This document shows, in pieces, positions 33,349-42,374 of a DNA stretch of 52,218 bases. Source of the stretch: Pseudomonadota bacterium. GTDB taxonomy: Bacteria > Pseudomonadota > Alphaproteobacteria > Rhizobiales > Beijerinckiaceae. The number at the start of each line of letters is the position of its first letter. Position 1 is the first letter of the stretch. A program made the position numbers and the translations under genes. Below the pieces are notes generated by a model that was given only the letters and a program-made list of their open reading frames with translations, had not been told where the DNA came from and ran no database searches. The stretch is taken from assembly GCA_021777915.1 (NCBI GenBank), contig JAJYCZ010000003.1, forward strand, positions 1 through 52,218, in the 5' to 3' direction.

Positions 33349-34617
33349 ATGTCGACGGATTTCATGCTCGATCCGGGCGCGGCCGCGTCCGGCGCGGACC
33401 AGCAGATCGTGTCGGAGGACGGCCTGGCCGATCTCGAATTCGAACTGAACTGGGTGGGACCCGACGCGCGCCATGTGGACCGGCGCCGCGCCTTCGGCGT
33501 GAACATGTGGCGCGACTTCCTCCCGCCCGGTCTCGACGCCGCCCTTTTCGGCAGGACGGTCGGCGAGACGGTCTCCCTCGAATTCGCTCCCGGCGCACTG
33601 GTGGAGGATCGACGCGCGACGCTGGCCCGCGAAATCCCTTTGGCGTCCTTCGATCCCCCCGCCGCCGGCCTCGCCGATCCACGCCCGGCGCGCGGGCGCT
33701 TCCTGCCCCAAGGGGTTTTGCACAAGGCGGGAATTGCGGGCGTGCACAGCAGCAACCGCCGGCCCTTCCGCGTGCTCGACGTCGGCGCCAATGCCTTTGC
33801 CGCCGACCTCAACCACCCGCTCGCGGGAACAAGACTACGACTCTCCGCGAAAGTGCTCGGCGCGCGGAAAAAACGGTCGGAAGTCGGCGGGCGCAGCCGG
33901 GATTTGATCGCTGACCTGACCGACGGGCCCGGCATTCAGATGCGCGCCGGCGGCGCGCCCACCGATTTTTTCGCGCGCGGCTGGTCCGCGCGCGCGGTCG
34001 AGGACGACGACGCGGTTTTTTACGCGGTCCCGCGCATGGTGGTTCACCTCGACCGGCGCGCTTTGGAGACGATTCGCGATCTTTACGCCGATCTGCTGCC
34101 CCGCGCAGGCGCCGTTCTCGATCTGATGAGCAGCGTCGAATCCCATTTGCCCGAGGGGCGGAAATTCGATCGCGTCGCTGGCCTCGGGCTCAACCGCCAG
34201 GAACTCGACAATAATCCCGCATTGACCGAACGGATCGTCCAGGACCTCAATACAACTTCCGTATTGCCCTTCGCCGACGCCAGTTTCGACGCCGCCTTGT
34301 GCACGGCCTCGATCGAATATCTTACGCAACCGGTGGACGTCGTCCGCGACGTCGCGCGCGTGTTAAAACCCGACGCGCCTTTCGTCGTGACCTTCTCCAA
34401 CCGCTGGTTTCCGCCCAAGGCGATCCGGGTGTGGAAAGACATGCATCCCTGGGAGCGACTCGGCTATGTGCTGGAGCTGTTCCTGCGCAGCGAAGCCTTC
34501 ACCGACCTCCATACCTTCAGCCTGATGGGCGATCCGCGTCCGGCGGACGACGCGCATATCCGCGAAACCGATCTTTCCGACCCGGTTTTTGCCGTTTGGG
34601 GAAGACGCAAAGCCTGA
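33349..34617 (+). CDS. FKBP/SlyD-like domain fused to a class I SAM methyltransferase
   Basis: N-terminal VGETVSLEFAPGALV and ADLNHPLAGTRLRLSAKVLGARKK resemble SlyD/FKBP (NHPLAGxxL signature); C-terminal LPRAGAVLDLMSSVESHLPEG...DLNTTSVLPFADASFDAALCTASIEYL...VLKPDAPFVVTFSNRWFP methyltransferase. Confidence 0.75.
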   Translation: MSTDFMLDPGAAASGADQQIVSEDGLADLEFELNWVGPDARHVDRRRAFGVNMWRDFLPPGLDAALFGRTVGETVSLEFAPGALVEDRRATLAREIPLASFDPPAAGLADPRPARGRFLPQGVLHKAGIAGVHSSNRRPFRVLDVGANAFAADLNHPLAGTRLRLSAKVLGARKKRSEVGGRSRDLIADLTDGPGIQMRAGGAPTDFFARGWSARAVEDDDAVFYAVPRMVVHLDRRALETIRDLYADLLPRAGAVLDLMSSVESHLPEGRKFDRVAGLGLNRQELDNNPALTERIVQDLNTTSVLPFADASFDAALCTASIEYLTQPVDVVRDVARVLKPDAPFVVTFSNRWFPPKAIRVWKDMHPWERLGYVLELFLRSEAFTDLHTFSLMGDPRPADDAHIRETDLSDPVFAVWGRRKA

Positions 34618-34738
34618 TCCGGGCGTGAATTCGCGATGCACGCTGCCAAAAAAGATTTGGCGCGAGGCTCCACGCAGTCCCTGCTGGAGTCTCACGCCAT
34701 GAAAAAAGGAACGCCGCACGGATGTCGCGGAACGCGGA

Positions 34739-35650
34739 TCATTTCTTCTTCGCCATGCCTTCCAGCTTTTCCGAGCGGATGGTGTTGCGCTGGAGCGCGG
34801 CGTCCTTTTCCCCGTCCATGCCGAAGGCCACCGCCATCAGCTGGGAATAGAACACCACCGGAATATGGTAATCGGTGCCAAACTTCTCGTTGATCAGCGG
34901 CTGGTACATTTCGACATTGGTCTGGCACAGAGGACAGGGCGTCGAAATGACATCGGCGCCCTGTTTCGCGGCCTCTTCGACGATCGCCTTCATCAGATGC
35001 AAGGTGCGGTCGGGGCTCATCACCGCCACCGAGCCGCCGCAGCACGAGGTCTTGTGCTTGAACGGCACCGCCTCGGCGCCGCAGGCCTTGGTGAAATCGT
35101 CGAGGAAGGTCGGATCGTCATAGGCGTCGTAATCGCCGCCGGCTTCGGTGCCGGCGAAGGGCCGCACCGTCTGGCAGCCGACGTAGCCGGCGACCTTGAG
35201 GCCCTTGAGCGGATTGGTGACCCGCTTTTCGATCGCTTCGACGCCGACGTCATTGACCAGCACTTCGCAGGCGTGACGCACCTTGAGATCGCCGTCATAG
35301 CTCATGCCGGCTTCGGCGAGGGCTTCGTTCACCTCCGCCTTTTTCTTCACATCGGCCTTGATCTTCTCATTGCCGCCATGGGTGTTGAGATAGCAGGCGG
35401 CGCAGCCGGTGATCACGTCCTGCGTGCCGCGCTTGCGCGCCTGGGCGAGATTGCGCCCGGTCAAGGCAAGATTGGGCAACTGCCCGCCGCCGATATGGCC
35501 GATCGAGGCGCCGCAGCAGTTCCAGTCCTCGATATCCTCCATCTCGATCCCGACTTCGGGCATCACCGCGCGCAGGGATTCGTCGAGATGCTTCCCGCTG
35601 CCCTGGGACGAGCAGCCGGGATAATAGGTCATGGTCTTTTTCTCGGTCAT
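34739..35650 (-). CDS. hdrB: heterodisulfide reductase subunit B-like (CCG domains)
   Basis: YYPGCSSQ...WNCCGASIGH...GCAACY and GYVGCQTVRP...KTSCCGGSVAV...CPLCQTNVEM: two complete CCG cysteine sets. Confidence 0.92.
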   Translation of the reverse strand: MTEKKTMTYYPGCSSQGSGKHLDESLRAVMPEVGIEMEDIEDWNCCGASIGHIGGGQLPNLALTGRNLAQARKRGTQDVITGCAACYLNTHGGNEKIKADVKKKAEVNEALAEAGMSYDGDLKVRHACEVLVNDVGVEAIEKRVTNPLKGLKVAGYVGCQTVRPFAGTEAGGDYDAYDDPTFLDDFTKACGAEAVPFKHKTSCCGGSVAVMSPDRTLHLMKAIVEEAAKQGADVISTPCPLCQTNVEMYQPLINEKFGTDYHIPVVFYSQLMAVAFGMDGEKDAALQRNTIRSEKLEGMAKKK

Positions 35651-35668
35651 GTCCTTTTCCTCAGCCGC

Positions 35669-36268
35669 TTAATGCCGCGCTTCGATTTCGCGCGCCTTGG
35701 CGAGAATCGCCTTCAGCCCCTTGCGCCCCTTGGTCATATGCGGCAGGCCGATATGCATGCGGCCGGTCTTGACCATGCCGAGCGCAACCTTGAGATTGGC
35801 CATGGCGCGCTTGAAACCCTCGCCAAGGCCGAGCGAGAAGAAATAGCGCATGGTGACGAGACGCTCGTCGGTCCGCCCGAAAGTCGCCGCCGACCACCAG
35901 AAGGACTGGGCGAAATTCTTGTTTTCGTGTGGTCCCTTGGCATAGCCGAATTCGGCCGATTTGGCGGCCAGATCCTGCAAAATATAGGTGACCGGCACGC
36001 CGCGCGGGCAGCGCACCACGCAGCGATAGCAGCTGGTGCAGTTCCACTGGGTGTTGGCGGAGAGCACCTCCTCCTTCATCCCGGCGCGGATCATCATGAA
36101 CAATTTGCGCGGACCATAGTCCATCTGGACGCCGATCGGGCAGGAGCCCGAGCAGGCCCCGCATTGCATGCACAGGTTGAGCTTGTCGCCGCCGTTGATA
36201 TTGTCGCGGACCCATCGCGCGAAGGACAGGTCGTAGGTCTTGCCGGCGGCCGGGGCGGGAGTCGTCAT
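35669..36268 (-). CDS. hdrC: heterodisulfide reductase subunit C-like ferredoxin
   Basis: NLCMQCGACSGSCPIGVQMDYGPRKLFMMIRAGM...WNCTSCYRCVVRCPRGVPVTYILQDLA; no obvious transmembrane helices. Confidence 0.92.
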   Translation of the reverse strand: MTTPAPAAGKTYDLSFARWVRDNINGGDKLNLCMQCGACSGSCPIGVQMDYGPRKLFMMIRAGMKEEVLSANTQWNCTSCYRCVVRCPRGVPVTYILQDLAAKSAEFGYAKGPHENKNFAQSFWWSAATFGRTDERLVTMRYFFSLGLGEGFKRAMANLKVALGMVKTGRMHIGLPHMTKGRKGLKAILAKAREIEARH

Positions 36269-38551
36269 TTAGAACCCCTTCATCGGATTGGGCGGCAGAT
36301 CGCCGATCAGTTTGGCGAACGCGTCGAGAACCGTCGGGGCGCGGCAGGAATCCGCGATCGACATTTCCTCGAAAGTGATGCGCTCCTGTTCGAGCGCCAG
36401 GCTCTTCAGCGTCTCGCCGACCTTGCTCAGGCGCTCCTTGGCCAGGGCCGAGCCCTTGACGAAATGGCACTGATAGTCGTCGCCCGACTTGCAGCCCATC
36501 AGCATGATGCCGTCATAGCCCTTCTGCAGCGCGGTCGAGACCCATTGCAGCGTGACCGAGCCGAGGCAGCGCACCGGAACGATGCGCACGAAAGGCGACC
36601 AATGCGAACGGGCGATGCCGGCCATGTCGATCGCGGGATAGGCGTCGTTCTCGCAGGCGAGGACGAGGATACGGGGCTTTTCCGAGAATTCGTCTGGAAT
36701 CTCGTTGGCCTCGATCATGTCGTTGACCATCTGCGGATTGTAATTGTCGAAGGTGATGGTCTGGACCGGGCACGCGCCCATGCAGGTGCCGCACCGGCGG
36801 CAGCGGGCGAAATTGACCACCGGACGGCCCTGCTCGTCCTCGTCGATGGCGCCAAACGGGCATTCCACCGTGCAGCGGCGGCATTTGGTGCATTTCTCGT
36901 GGCCGATCTTCGGATAGGTCAGGTCGCCGACGCGCGGGTGAACCGCGGCGCCGACCGCGCCGCCTTCGAGCGCCTGGATCGCCTTGAGCACGGCGCCGGT
37001 CGCGTCTTCCGCGCTTTCCGCCATGTCCATCGGACGACGGACGGGGCCGGCGGTGTAAATGCCGGTGCGGCGCGTCTCATAGGGGAAGCAGATGTAATGG
37101 CTGTCCGAAAAACCGTCGGCCAGGATCGGAATATGCGGGCCCTGGCGATATTGCAGGTTGAGGATCGGGCCGCCGGGCGGAATGCCTTTGTCGATGTGGG
37201 GCCAAGGTGTTCCCTCGCCCTTGGCGTAGCCAGCGACCGCGATCGGCGCGACGGGATTGATGTCGTCGGTGAGTTGCGCCTTGTCTTTTTCCGGATCGGC
37301 GGCGGCGGGCGCGTCGACATTGGTCGAGTTCGGGACCATGCCGGTGGCCAGAACGATCAGGTCGAGCCCGCCGAGCGGAACCTCCTGGCCGAGCAGCTCG
37401 TCGGAATAGGACACGGTCATGGCCTTGCCGTCGACCGAGGTCGCCTTGCCCTTCATGAAGACGACGCCGTTGCGCTGGGCCTCGCGATAGAATTCCTCGG
37501 CCGTTCCCGGGGTGCGCAATTCCTCGTAGACGATGTAGGCCATCGCGTCCTGGTCGCCCTTGACCACCTGCAGAGCCTGTTTGATCGAGGCGGTGCAGCA
37601 GACCGACGAGCAATAGGGCAGATGGTTGGGATCGCGGCTGCCGGCGCATTGCACGAAGGCGATTGTTTTGACCGGCGCGCCGTTGGACGGCTTGACCGGG
37701 GCGCCCTTGGCCAGCATGGCCTCGAATTCGATGCCGGTGACGACGTCGGGCGAGGCGCCATAGCCGAGATGGGTCAGCTTGGTCGCGTCATAGGGCCGCC
37801 AGCCGGTGGCGACGACGATGGCGCCGACCTTTTCCGTGACGTCCTGGCCGCCGTGCGAAATGACGACGTCGAAGGCGCCGGGCTGGCCCGAGGTCTTGGC
37901 GACGGTGGCGTTGGTGAGGATGCGGACGCGGCCGTTCGCCTTGACCTTGGCGATCAGAGCCTCGATGTCGTTGCCATAGATGTCGCGATAAGGCGGCGCA
38001 TGCGGGGCGCGCATTGGCCATTTGCTCGACCAGCCGCCGAGCGCGTCGCTCTTTTCCACCACCAGGGCGTCATAGCCGGACTGCGCCGCTTCGAGCGCGG
38101 CGGTCAGGCCGGTGACGCCGCCGCCGACCACCAGAATGGTCCGCGAAACCTCGCCGAGCGCGGCAGGGGTGGGCTGCTGGGTCTTGGCGAGCTGCGCCGC
38201 CGCCATGCGGATCGAGTCCGCGGCGAGCATTTCGGTGTCTTCCTCATGGGCGGGCTGCGACCAGGCGACCTGTTCGCGCAGGTTGGCGCGCACCACCGGC
38301 ACGCCATCGAAGCGGAATTTTTCCGCCATGACGCGCGGCGAGCAGGCGCCGACCACCATGCGGTTGACCGCGCCGTCGGCCACGTCCTTCTGCATGGACG
38401 CCACGCTTTCGGGGGAGCAGAGCGCGTCGCTCACGACGCAATGCCCGATGCGGAATTCGTTCTTGCCGACCTTTTCGAGCGCGCCTACATCCACGGCGTC
38501 AGCAATGCCGCAGCCCTTGCAAAGATAGACGCCCGGTTTTTTCTCGGACAC
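36269..38551 (-). CDS. qmoB: quinone-interacting membrane-bound oxidoreductase subunit B-like (HdrA/MvhD fusion)
   Basis: FAD motif TILVVGGGVTGLTAALEAAQSG; CTKCRRCTVECPFGAI and CRRCGTCMGACPVQTI; C-terminal MvhD-like VRCLGSVTLQWVSTALQKGYDGIMLMGCKSGDDYQCHF. GTG start at 38551 with a GGAG upstream. Confidence 0.9.
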   Translation of the reverse strand: MSEKKPGVYLCKGCGIADAVDVGALEKVGKNEFRIGHCVVSDALCSPESVASMQKDVADGAVNRMVVGACSPRVMAEKFRFDGVPVVRANLREQVAWSQPAHEEDTEMLAADSIRMAAAQLAKTQQPTPAALGEVSRTILVVGGGVTGLTAALEAAQSGYDALVVEKSDALGGWSSKWPMRAPHAPPYRDIYGNDIEALIAKVKANGRVRILTNATVAKTSGQPGAFDVVISHGGQDVTEKVGAIVVATGWRPYDATKLTHLGYGASPDVVTGIEFEAMLAKGAPVKPSNGAPVKTIAFVQCAGSRDPNHLPYCSSVCCTASIKQALQVVKGDQDAMAYIVYEELRTPGTAEEFYREAQRNGVVFMKGKATSVDGKAMTVSYSDELLGQEVPLGGLDLIVLATGMVPNSTNVDAPAAADPEKDKAQLTDDINPVAPIAVAGYAKGEGTPWPHIDKGIPPGGPILNLQYRQGPHIPILADGFSDSHYICFPYETRRTGIYTAGPVRRPMDMAESAEDATGAVLKAIQALEGGAVGAAVHPRVGDLTYPKIGHEKCTKCRRCTVECPFGAIDEDEQGRPVVNFARCRRCGTCMGACPVQTITFDNYNPQMVNDMIEANEIPDEFSEKPRILVLACENDAYPAIDMAGIARSHWSPFVRIVPVRCLGSVTLQWVSTALQKGYDGIMLMGCKSGDDYQCHFVKGSALAKERLSKVGETLKSLALEQERITFEEMSIADSCRAPTVLDAFAKLIGDLPPNPMKGF

Positions 38552-38656
38552 GCTTCCATCTCCATTTGTCACGCGCCGTTCGCTCCGGCGCTCTTGTTCC
38601 TGGCCGCGCTCGCCCTTCACAGGCAAGCGAGGCGCTTCAGCTTGGTTCGCGGCGCC

Positions 38657-39940
38657 TCAGGCGTTCCTGACCGCCTGAATGGCCTTCAACGCGGCGGCCG
38701 TGGCCGACTGCACCGACATCGACACATCGAGCGGCCCGGAGGCGACGCCGGCCGAGAACATGCCCTCGCCGTCGCCTTCAACCGGCACGAGGAAGCCGTA
38801 TTCGTCCGCGACCAGGCCCATCGTCGGGCGGTAGCCCGCGACGGCGCTCGGCTGCATGCCGGTCGCCAGAACCACGAGATCATAAGGCTCGGCGTAGATT
38901 TCGCGGTCGATCGTGCGCTCACCGTGGAGCATCGGCCGGCCGTCCTCCCCGACGCGGATATGCGCCGGCTTCGACTTGACGAATTTCACCTGCGGGTCGG
39001 CGCGCACGCGGTCGTAAAAGGCTTCGAGCTTATCGTGGGCGCGAATGTCGATGTAATAGATATGGACTTCGGCGTCCGGATATTGTTCGCGCACATAGGC
39101 CGCGTGCTTGAGCGAGCCCAGGCAGCAGATGCGCGAACAATAAGGCAGGTGGTTGAGGTCGCGCGACCCGGCGCATTGGATCAGCGCCACCTTTTTCGCC
39201 GGCTCGCCGTTCGACGGGCGCAGGATCTTGCCATGGGTCGGGCCGTCATGCGCGGCCAGACGCTCCATTTCGACATTGGTGATGATGTCGCGGCTGTGGA
39301 CGTAGCTGTAGACGTCGAGCTTCTTGGGATCGTAGGGCTGCCAGCCGGTCGCCCAGACCACCGCGCCGACATGGAGATCGAAGGTCTCGCCCTTGTCGTC
39401 GGGATCGAGGGCGCCATAGGCGCAGGCGGCCTTGAGCTTCTCGCCCTCGCCGGCGGCGATCGCCTCGGGCGCGACGACATAGCGCATGGGGAACGCGTGT
39501 TCGTGCGGCAGATAGGCGGCCTTGACCTTGTCGAGACCGTAATTGAAGGGATTGTCCACCATCATTTCGGTGGCGTTGGCGCAGGCGCCGCAGGCGGTGC
39601 AGCGTTCGTTGACGAAACGCGGATGACGCTGGACCGAGACTTTATAATCGCCGCGGCCGCCGGAAATTCCCTGAACCTCGCACATGGTCATGACGCGGAT
39701 GCGCGGATTCTTGCGGATGCGCTGGTAATTGATCTCCAGGCCGCAAGTGGGATGGCAAAGTTTTGGGAAATAGCGGTTCAATTTCGTCACGCGGCCACCG
39801 AGCGCGGCGTCGCGTTCGATCAAGATGACGTCCTGTCCGGCTTCCGCCGCTTCCACGGCCGCCGTGACCCCGGCGATTCCGCCGCCGACGACGAGAATCG
39901 TTTGACTCGCCGGACCGGCGCCATTCTGACCCGCCGCCAT
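38657..39940 (-). CDS. qmoA: quinone-interacting membrane-bound oxidoreductase subunit A-like (HdrA-like flavoprotein)
   Basis: QTILVVGGGIAGVTAAVEAAEAGQDVILIERDAALGGRVTKLNRYFPKLCHPTCGLEINYQRI; start MAAGQNGAG with GGAGGTAGAGGA upstream; first gene of the qmoA-qmoB-hdrC-hdrB operon. Confidence 0.9.
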   Translation of the reverse strand: MAAGQNGAGPASQTILVVGGGIAGVTAAVEAAEAGQDVILIERDAALGGRVTKLNRYFPKLCHPTCGLEINYQRIRKNPRIRVMTMCEVQGISGGRGDYKVSVQRHPRFVNERCTACGACANATEMMVDNPFNYGLDKVKAAYLPHEHAFPMRYVVAPEAIAAGEGEKLKAACAYGALDPDDKGETFDLHVGAVVWATGWQPYDPKKLDVYSYVHSRDIITNVEMERLAAHDGPTHGKILRPSNGEPAKKVALIQCAGSRDLNHLPYCSRICCLGSLKHAAYVREQYPDAEVHIYYIDIRAHDKLEAFYDRVRADPQVKFVKSKPAHIRVGEDGRPMLHGERTIDREIYAEPYDLVVLATGMQPSAVAGYRPTMGLVADEYGFLVPVEGDGEGMFSAGVASGPLDVSMSVQSATAAALKAIQAVRNA

Positions 39941-40289
39941 TCCTCTACCTCCCTGCCGGCCTGTTCCTGCCTTCATCCCCGTCGCTGGCCAGCGGTTCGC
40001 TTGTCGTTGAACGACGGAGAGCAACGGCCGCGCTTCGCCTTTTCACCCGTCGGGGGGCGGACGCAAGCGGCCTGCCGCATCTATACTTCAATGAATGCGA
40101 ATATGTCTATCCTCCTAGATCAAAAAAGCGACAGCCGCAAAAGTCCGGCGTTTTCGCGCAGCTAAGTCTCTGGCCTCTTGCAAAGAATCCGCCTTTTTGC
40201 CTATCAGGTCGGGACCTTTCCAGGCGCGCGGCGCGATTGCCCGCGCGCGCCTGTTTCCAACCCGCTGCGTCTTTGACTGACGAGGACCC

Positions 40290-41684
40290 ATGGCCCGCCC
40301 TTTCCGAATCGACCTCCGCCGCCTGCGCGCTAGCCTGCTGATGTGGCTGTCGGGCCGGCATTGGCGGCGGCAGACCGTGTTTTTCGGCGGCGGACTGACG
40401 GTCGGCGCCGTGGCGGTGGCGCTGGCCAAGGGCGCCGACGCGGCGCAATGGGCGCTCGACCGGATCCTGGCCGGGCAGCCGGCGGCGCCGCTGGTCATCA
40501 CGCCGCTGGGATACGCCGTCGCGGCTTATGTCACCATGCGCTGGTTCAACGGCGCCCAGGGCTCCGGCATTCCCCAGATCATCGCCGCCAGCGAACTCCC
40601 GTCCACATCGAAGACCCGCGGCGACATGGTGTCGATGCGGGTGGCGATCGGCAAGGCCTTTCTCCTCATTTTCCTGCTGGTCTGCGGCGCCTCGATCGGG
40701 CGCGAAGGCCCGAGCGTCCAGATCGGCGCCGCGCTCATGCTGTTCGCCGGCCGGCTCGGAGGCATTCGCCGCGAGGGCGCGCTGCTTCTCGCGGGCGGCG
40801 CGGCCGGCGTCGCCGGGGCCTTCAACACGCCGCTGGCCGGCGTGGTTTTCGCCATCGAGGAACTCGGGCGCCGTTTCGAGCAGCGCACCAACGGCACGGT
40901 GATTCTCGCCGTCCTGCTCGCCGGCGCCGCCTCGGTCATGCTGGCCGGAAACTACACCTATTTCGGCGTCTCGACCGCCAATCTCAGCGGCTGGCCGGAC
41001 ATTCTCGCCGTGGTCGTCTGCGGTGTCGCCGGCGGGGCCTTGGGCGGCCTGTTCAGCCAGTTGCTCATCTGGGGAATCGTCAATCTTCCCCGCCTGTGGG
41101 GCGGCTGGACCTATAAAAGAATGGCTTTTTTTGCCGGAGCATGCGGACTGGCGGTGGGCGTCATCGGCCTGGCCACGGGAGGCGCGACGTTCGGGACAGG
41201 CTATTCCCAGGCGAAGGACATCATTCAGGGCGCCAGCCATCTGCCCTGGTATTTCGGCCCTCTCAAACTGATCGTCACCTTGCTTTCCAGCATGTGCGGC
41301 ATTCCCGGCGGCTTGTTCGCGCCCTCGCTTTCGGCCGGCGCCGGCTTCGGCCATGCGTTGGAGCCGTTCCTGCCGATGGTCCCGCCCGCGACCGTCGCCC
41401 TGCTCGGCGTGGTCGGCTATTTTTCCGGGGTGGTGCAGTCGCCGCTGACGGCTTTTGTCATCGTCATGGAAATGACCGGCGACCACAACATGATGCTGCC
41501 CCTGATGGCGACGAGCCTTCTCGGCTTCGCCGTGTCGCGGATGGTGTGCAAATATCCGGTCTATCACGCCATCGCCCATTCCATGGTCGCGAAGGCCATC
41601 ACGAGCGAAGGACTGATCAGCCGGCGCGCAAGACCGGACAACCCCGACGGATCGGCGGATCAAGACCGATCGGCGCTCATGTGA
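40290..41684 (+). CDS. ClC-family chloride channel/antiporter
   Basis: GSGIPQIIAASE, GREGPSVQIGAALM, GIPGGLFAPSLSAGAGFG motifs. Confidence 0.95.
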   Translation: MARPFRIDLRRLRASLLMWLSGRHWRRQTVFFGGGLTVGAVAVALAKGADAAQWALDRILAGQPAAPLVITPLGYAVAAYVTMRWFNGAQGSGIPQIIAASELPSTSKTRGDMVSMRVAIGKAFLLIFLLVCGASIGREGPSVQIGAALMLFAGRLGGIRREGALLLAGGAAGVAGAFNTPLAGVVFAIEELGRRFEQRTNGTVILAVLLAGAASVMLAGNYTYFGVSTANLSGWPDILAVVVCGVAGGALGGLFSQLLIWGIVNLPRLWGGWTYKRMAFFAGACGLAVGVIGLATGGATFGTGYSQAKDIIQGASHLPWYFGPLKLIVTLLSSMCGIPGGLFAPSLSAGAGFGHALEPFLPMVPPATVALLGVVGYFSGVVQSPLTAFVIVMEMTGDHNMMLPLMATSLLGFAVSRMVCKYPVYHAIAHSMVAKAITSEGLISRRARPDNPDGSADQDRSALM

Positions 41685-41691
41685 CAAAATT

Positions 41692-41709
41692 GCAATATTC
41701 TGATATTGC
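41692..41709. promoter_or_regulatory. inverted repeat upstream of the DUF202 gene
   Basis: GCAATAT-tctg-ATATTGC, 7-bp perfect arms, A/T-rich core in a GC-rich context. Confidence 0.4.
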
Positions 41710-42155
41710 GATATGAACTCACAACCAATCCCGGGCCGCCGCCACCGGCAGGCCCTGATCTGGCGTCGGGGAGAACGGAGCCGTTGAGCAGATTGCCCTA
41801 TGACAATTACAGCGCCCATGAATTCATCTTGCGCGACTGGCTGGCGCTGGACCGGACCGTGTTGGCCAACGAGCGCACCTTTCTCGCTTACGGGCGGACG
41901 TCGTTGGGGCTGTTTCTCTCCGGCGTGACCCTGATCAAGGTGTTCAAATCGGATTTCGCCATCGGAACGGGCTGGGTCTTCGTCTTCACGGCCGTTGGGG
42001 TCTTCCTTTACGGATTCCGCCGCTTCCGCAAGATGCAGAGTCATTATCGGGGGCTTTCGGCTCTCGAAGAGAAGATTCTTCCAGAGGAACTGGAGCGGGA
42101 GTTCGCCGCGGAGGCGGCGCTGGAAAAAGAACGAGCGGAATCGCCGTCCGCTTGA
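41706..42155 (+). CDS. DUF202 family small membrane protein
   Basis: RDWLALDRTVLANERTFLAYGRTSLGLFLSGVTLIKVF; two further TM-like segments. The real start may be the TTG at 41784. Confidence 0.85.
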   Translation: MRYELTTNPGPPPPAGPDLASGRTEPLSRLPYDNYSAHEFILRDWLALDRTVLANERTFLAYGRTSLGLFLSGVTLIKVFKSDFAIGTGWVFVFTAVGVFLYGFRRFRKMQSHYRGLSALEEKILPEELEREFAAEAALEKERAESPSA

Positions 42156-42374
42156 TCCGGGTCGGGCGAGGATGTCGTGGCGGCCGGGCGGCTGCAAAAA
42201 AAACAAAGGCCGGCGCGAATCCCGTTTGGCCCGCGTCGCCGGAATGAATATGAAGTAAGCCAAACGATATGAGGGACGGCGCGGCTTGGCTGGGCGGCGC
42301 CGCTTGGCCGGGCGGCGCGGAGCCCTGTCGGGATAAAGAAGACCAACAAGCCGGAGGAGGTTCGAATTTCAACC

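Noticed and set aside
34865-40165. A 1766-codon + strand ORF opposite the whole qmo/hdr operon
   Set aside because: Its translation is low-complexity, Arg/Gly/Ala/His/Asp-rich with no domain. The opposite strand carries four well-supported Fe-S/flavin genes, so it is a codon-bias artefact of GC-rich DNA (though strikingly long).
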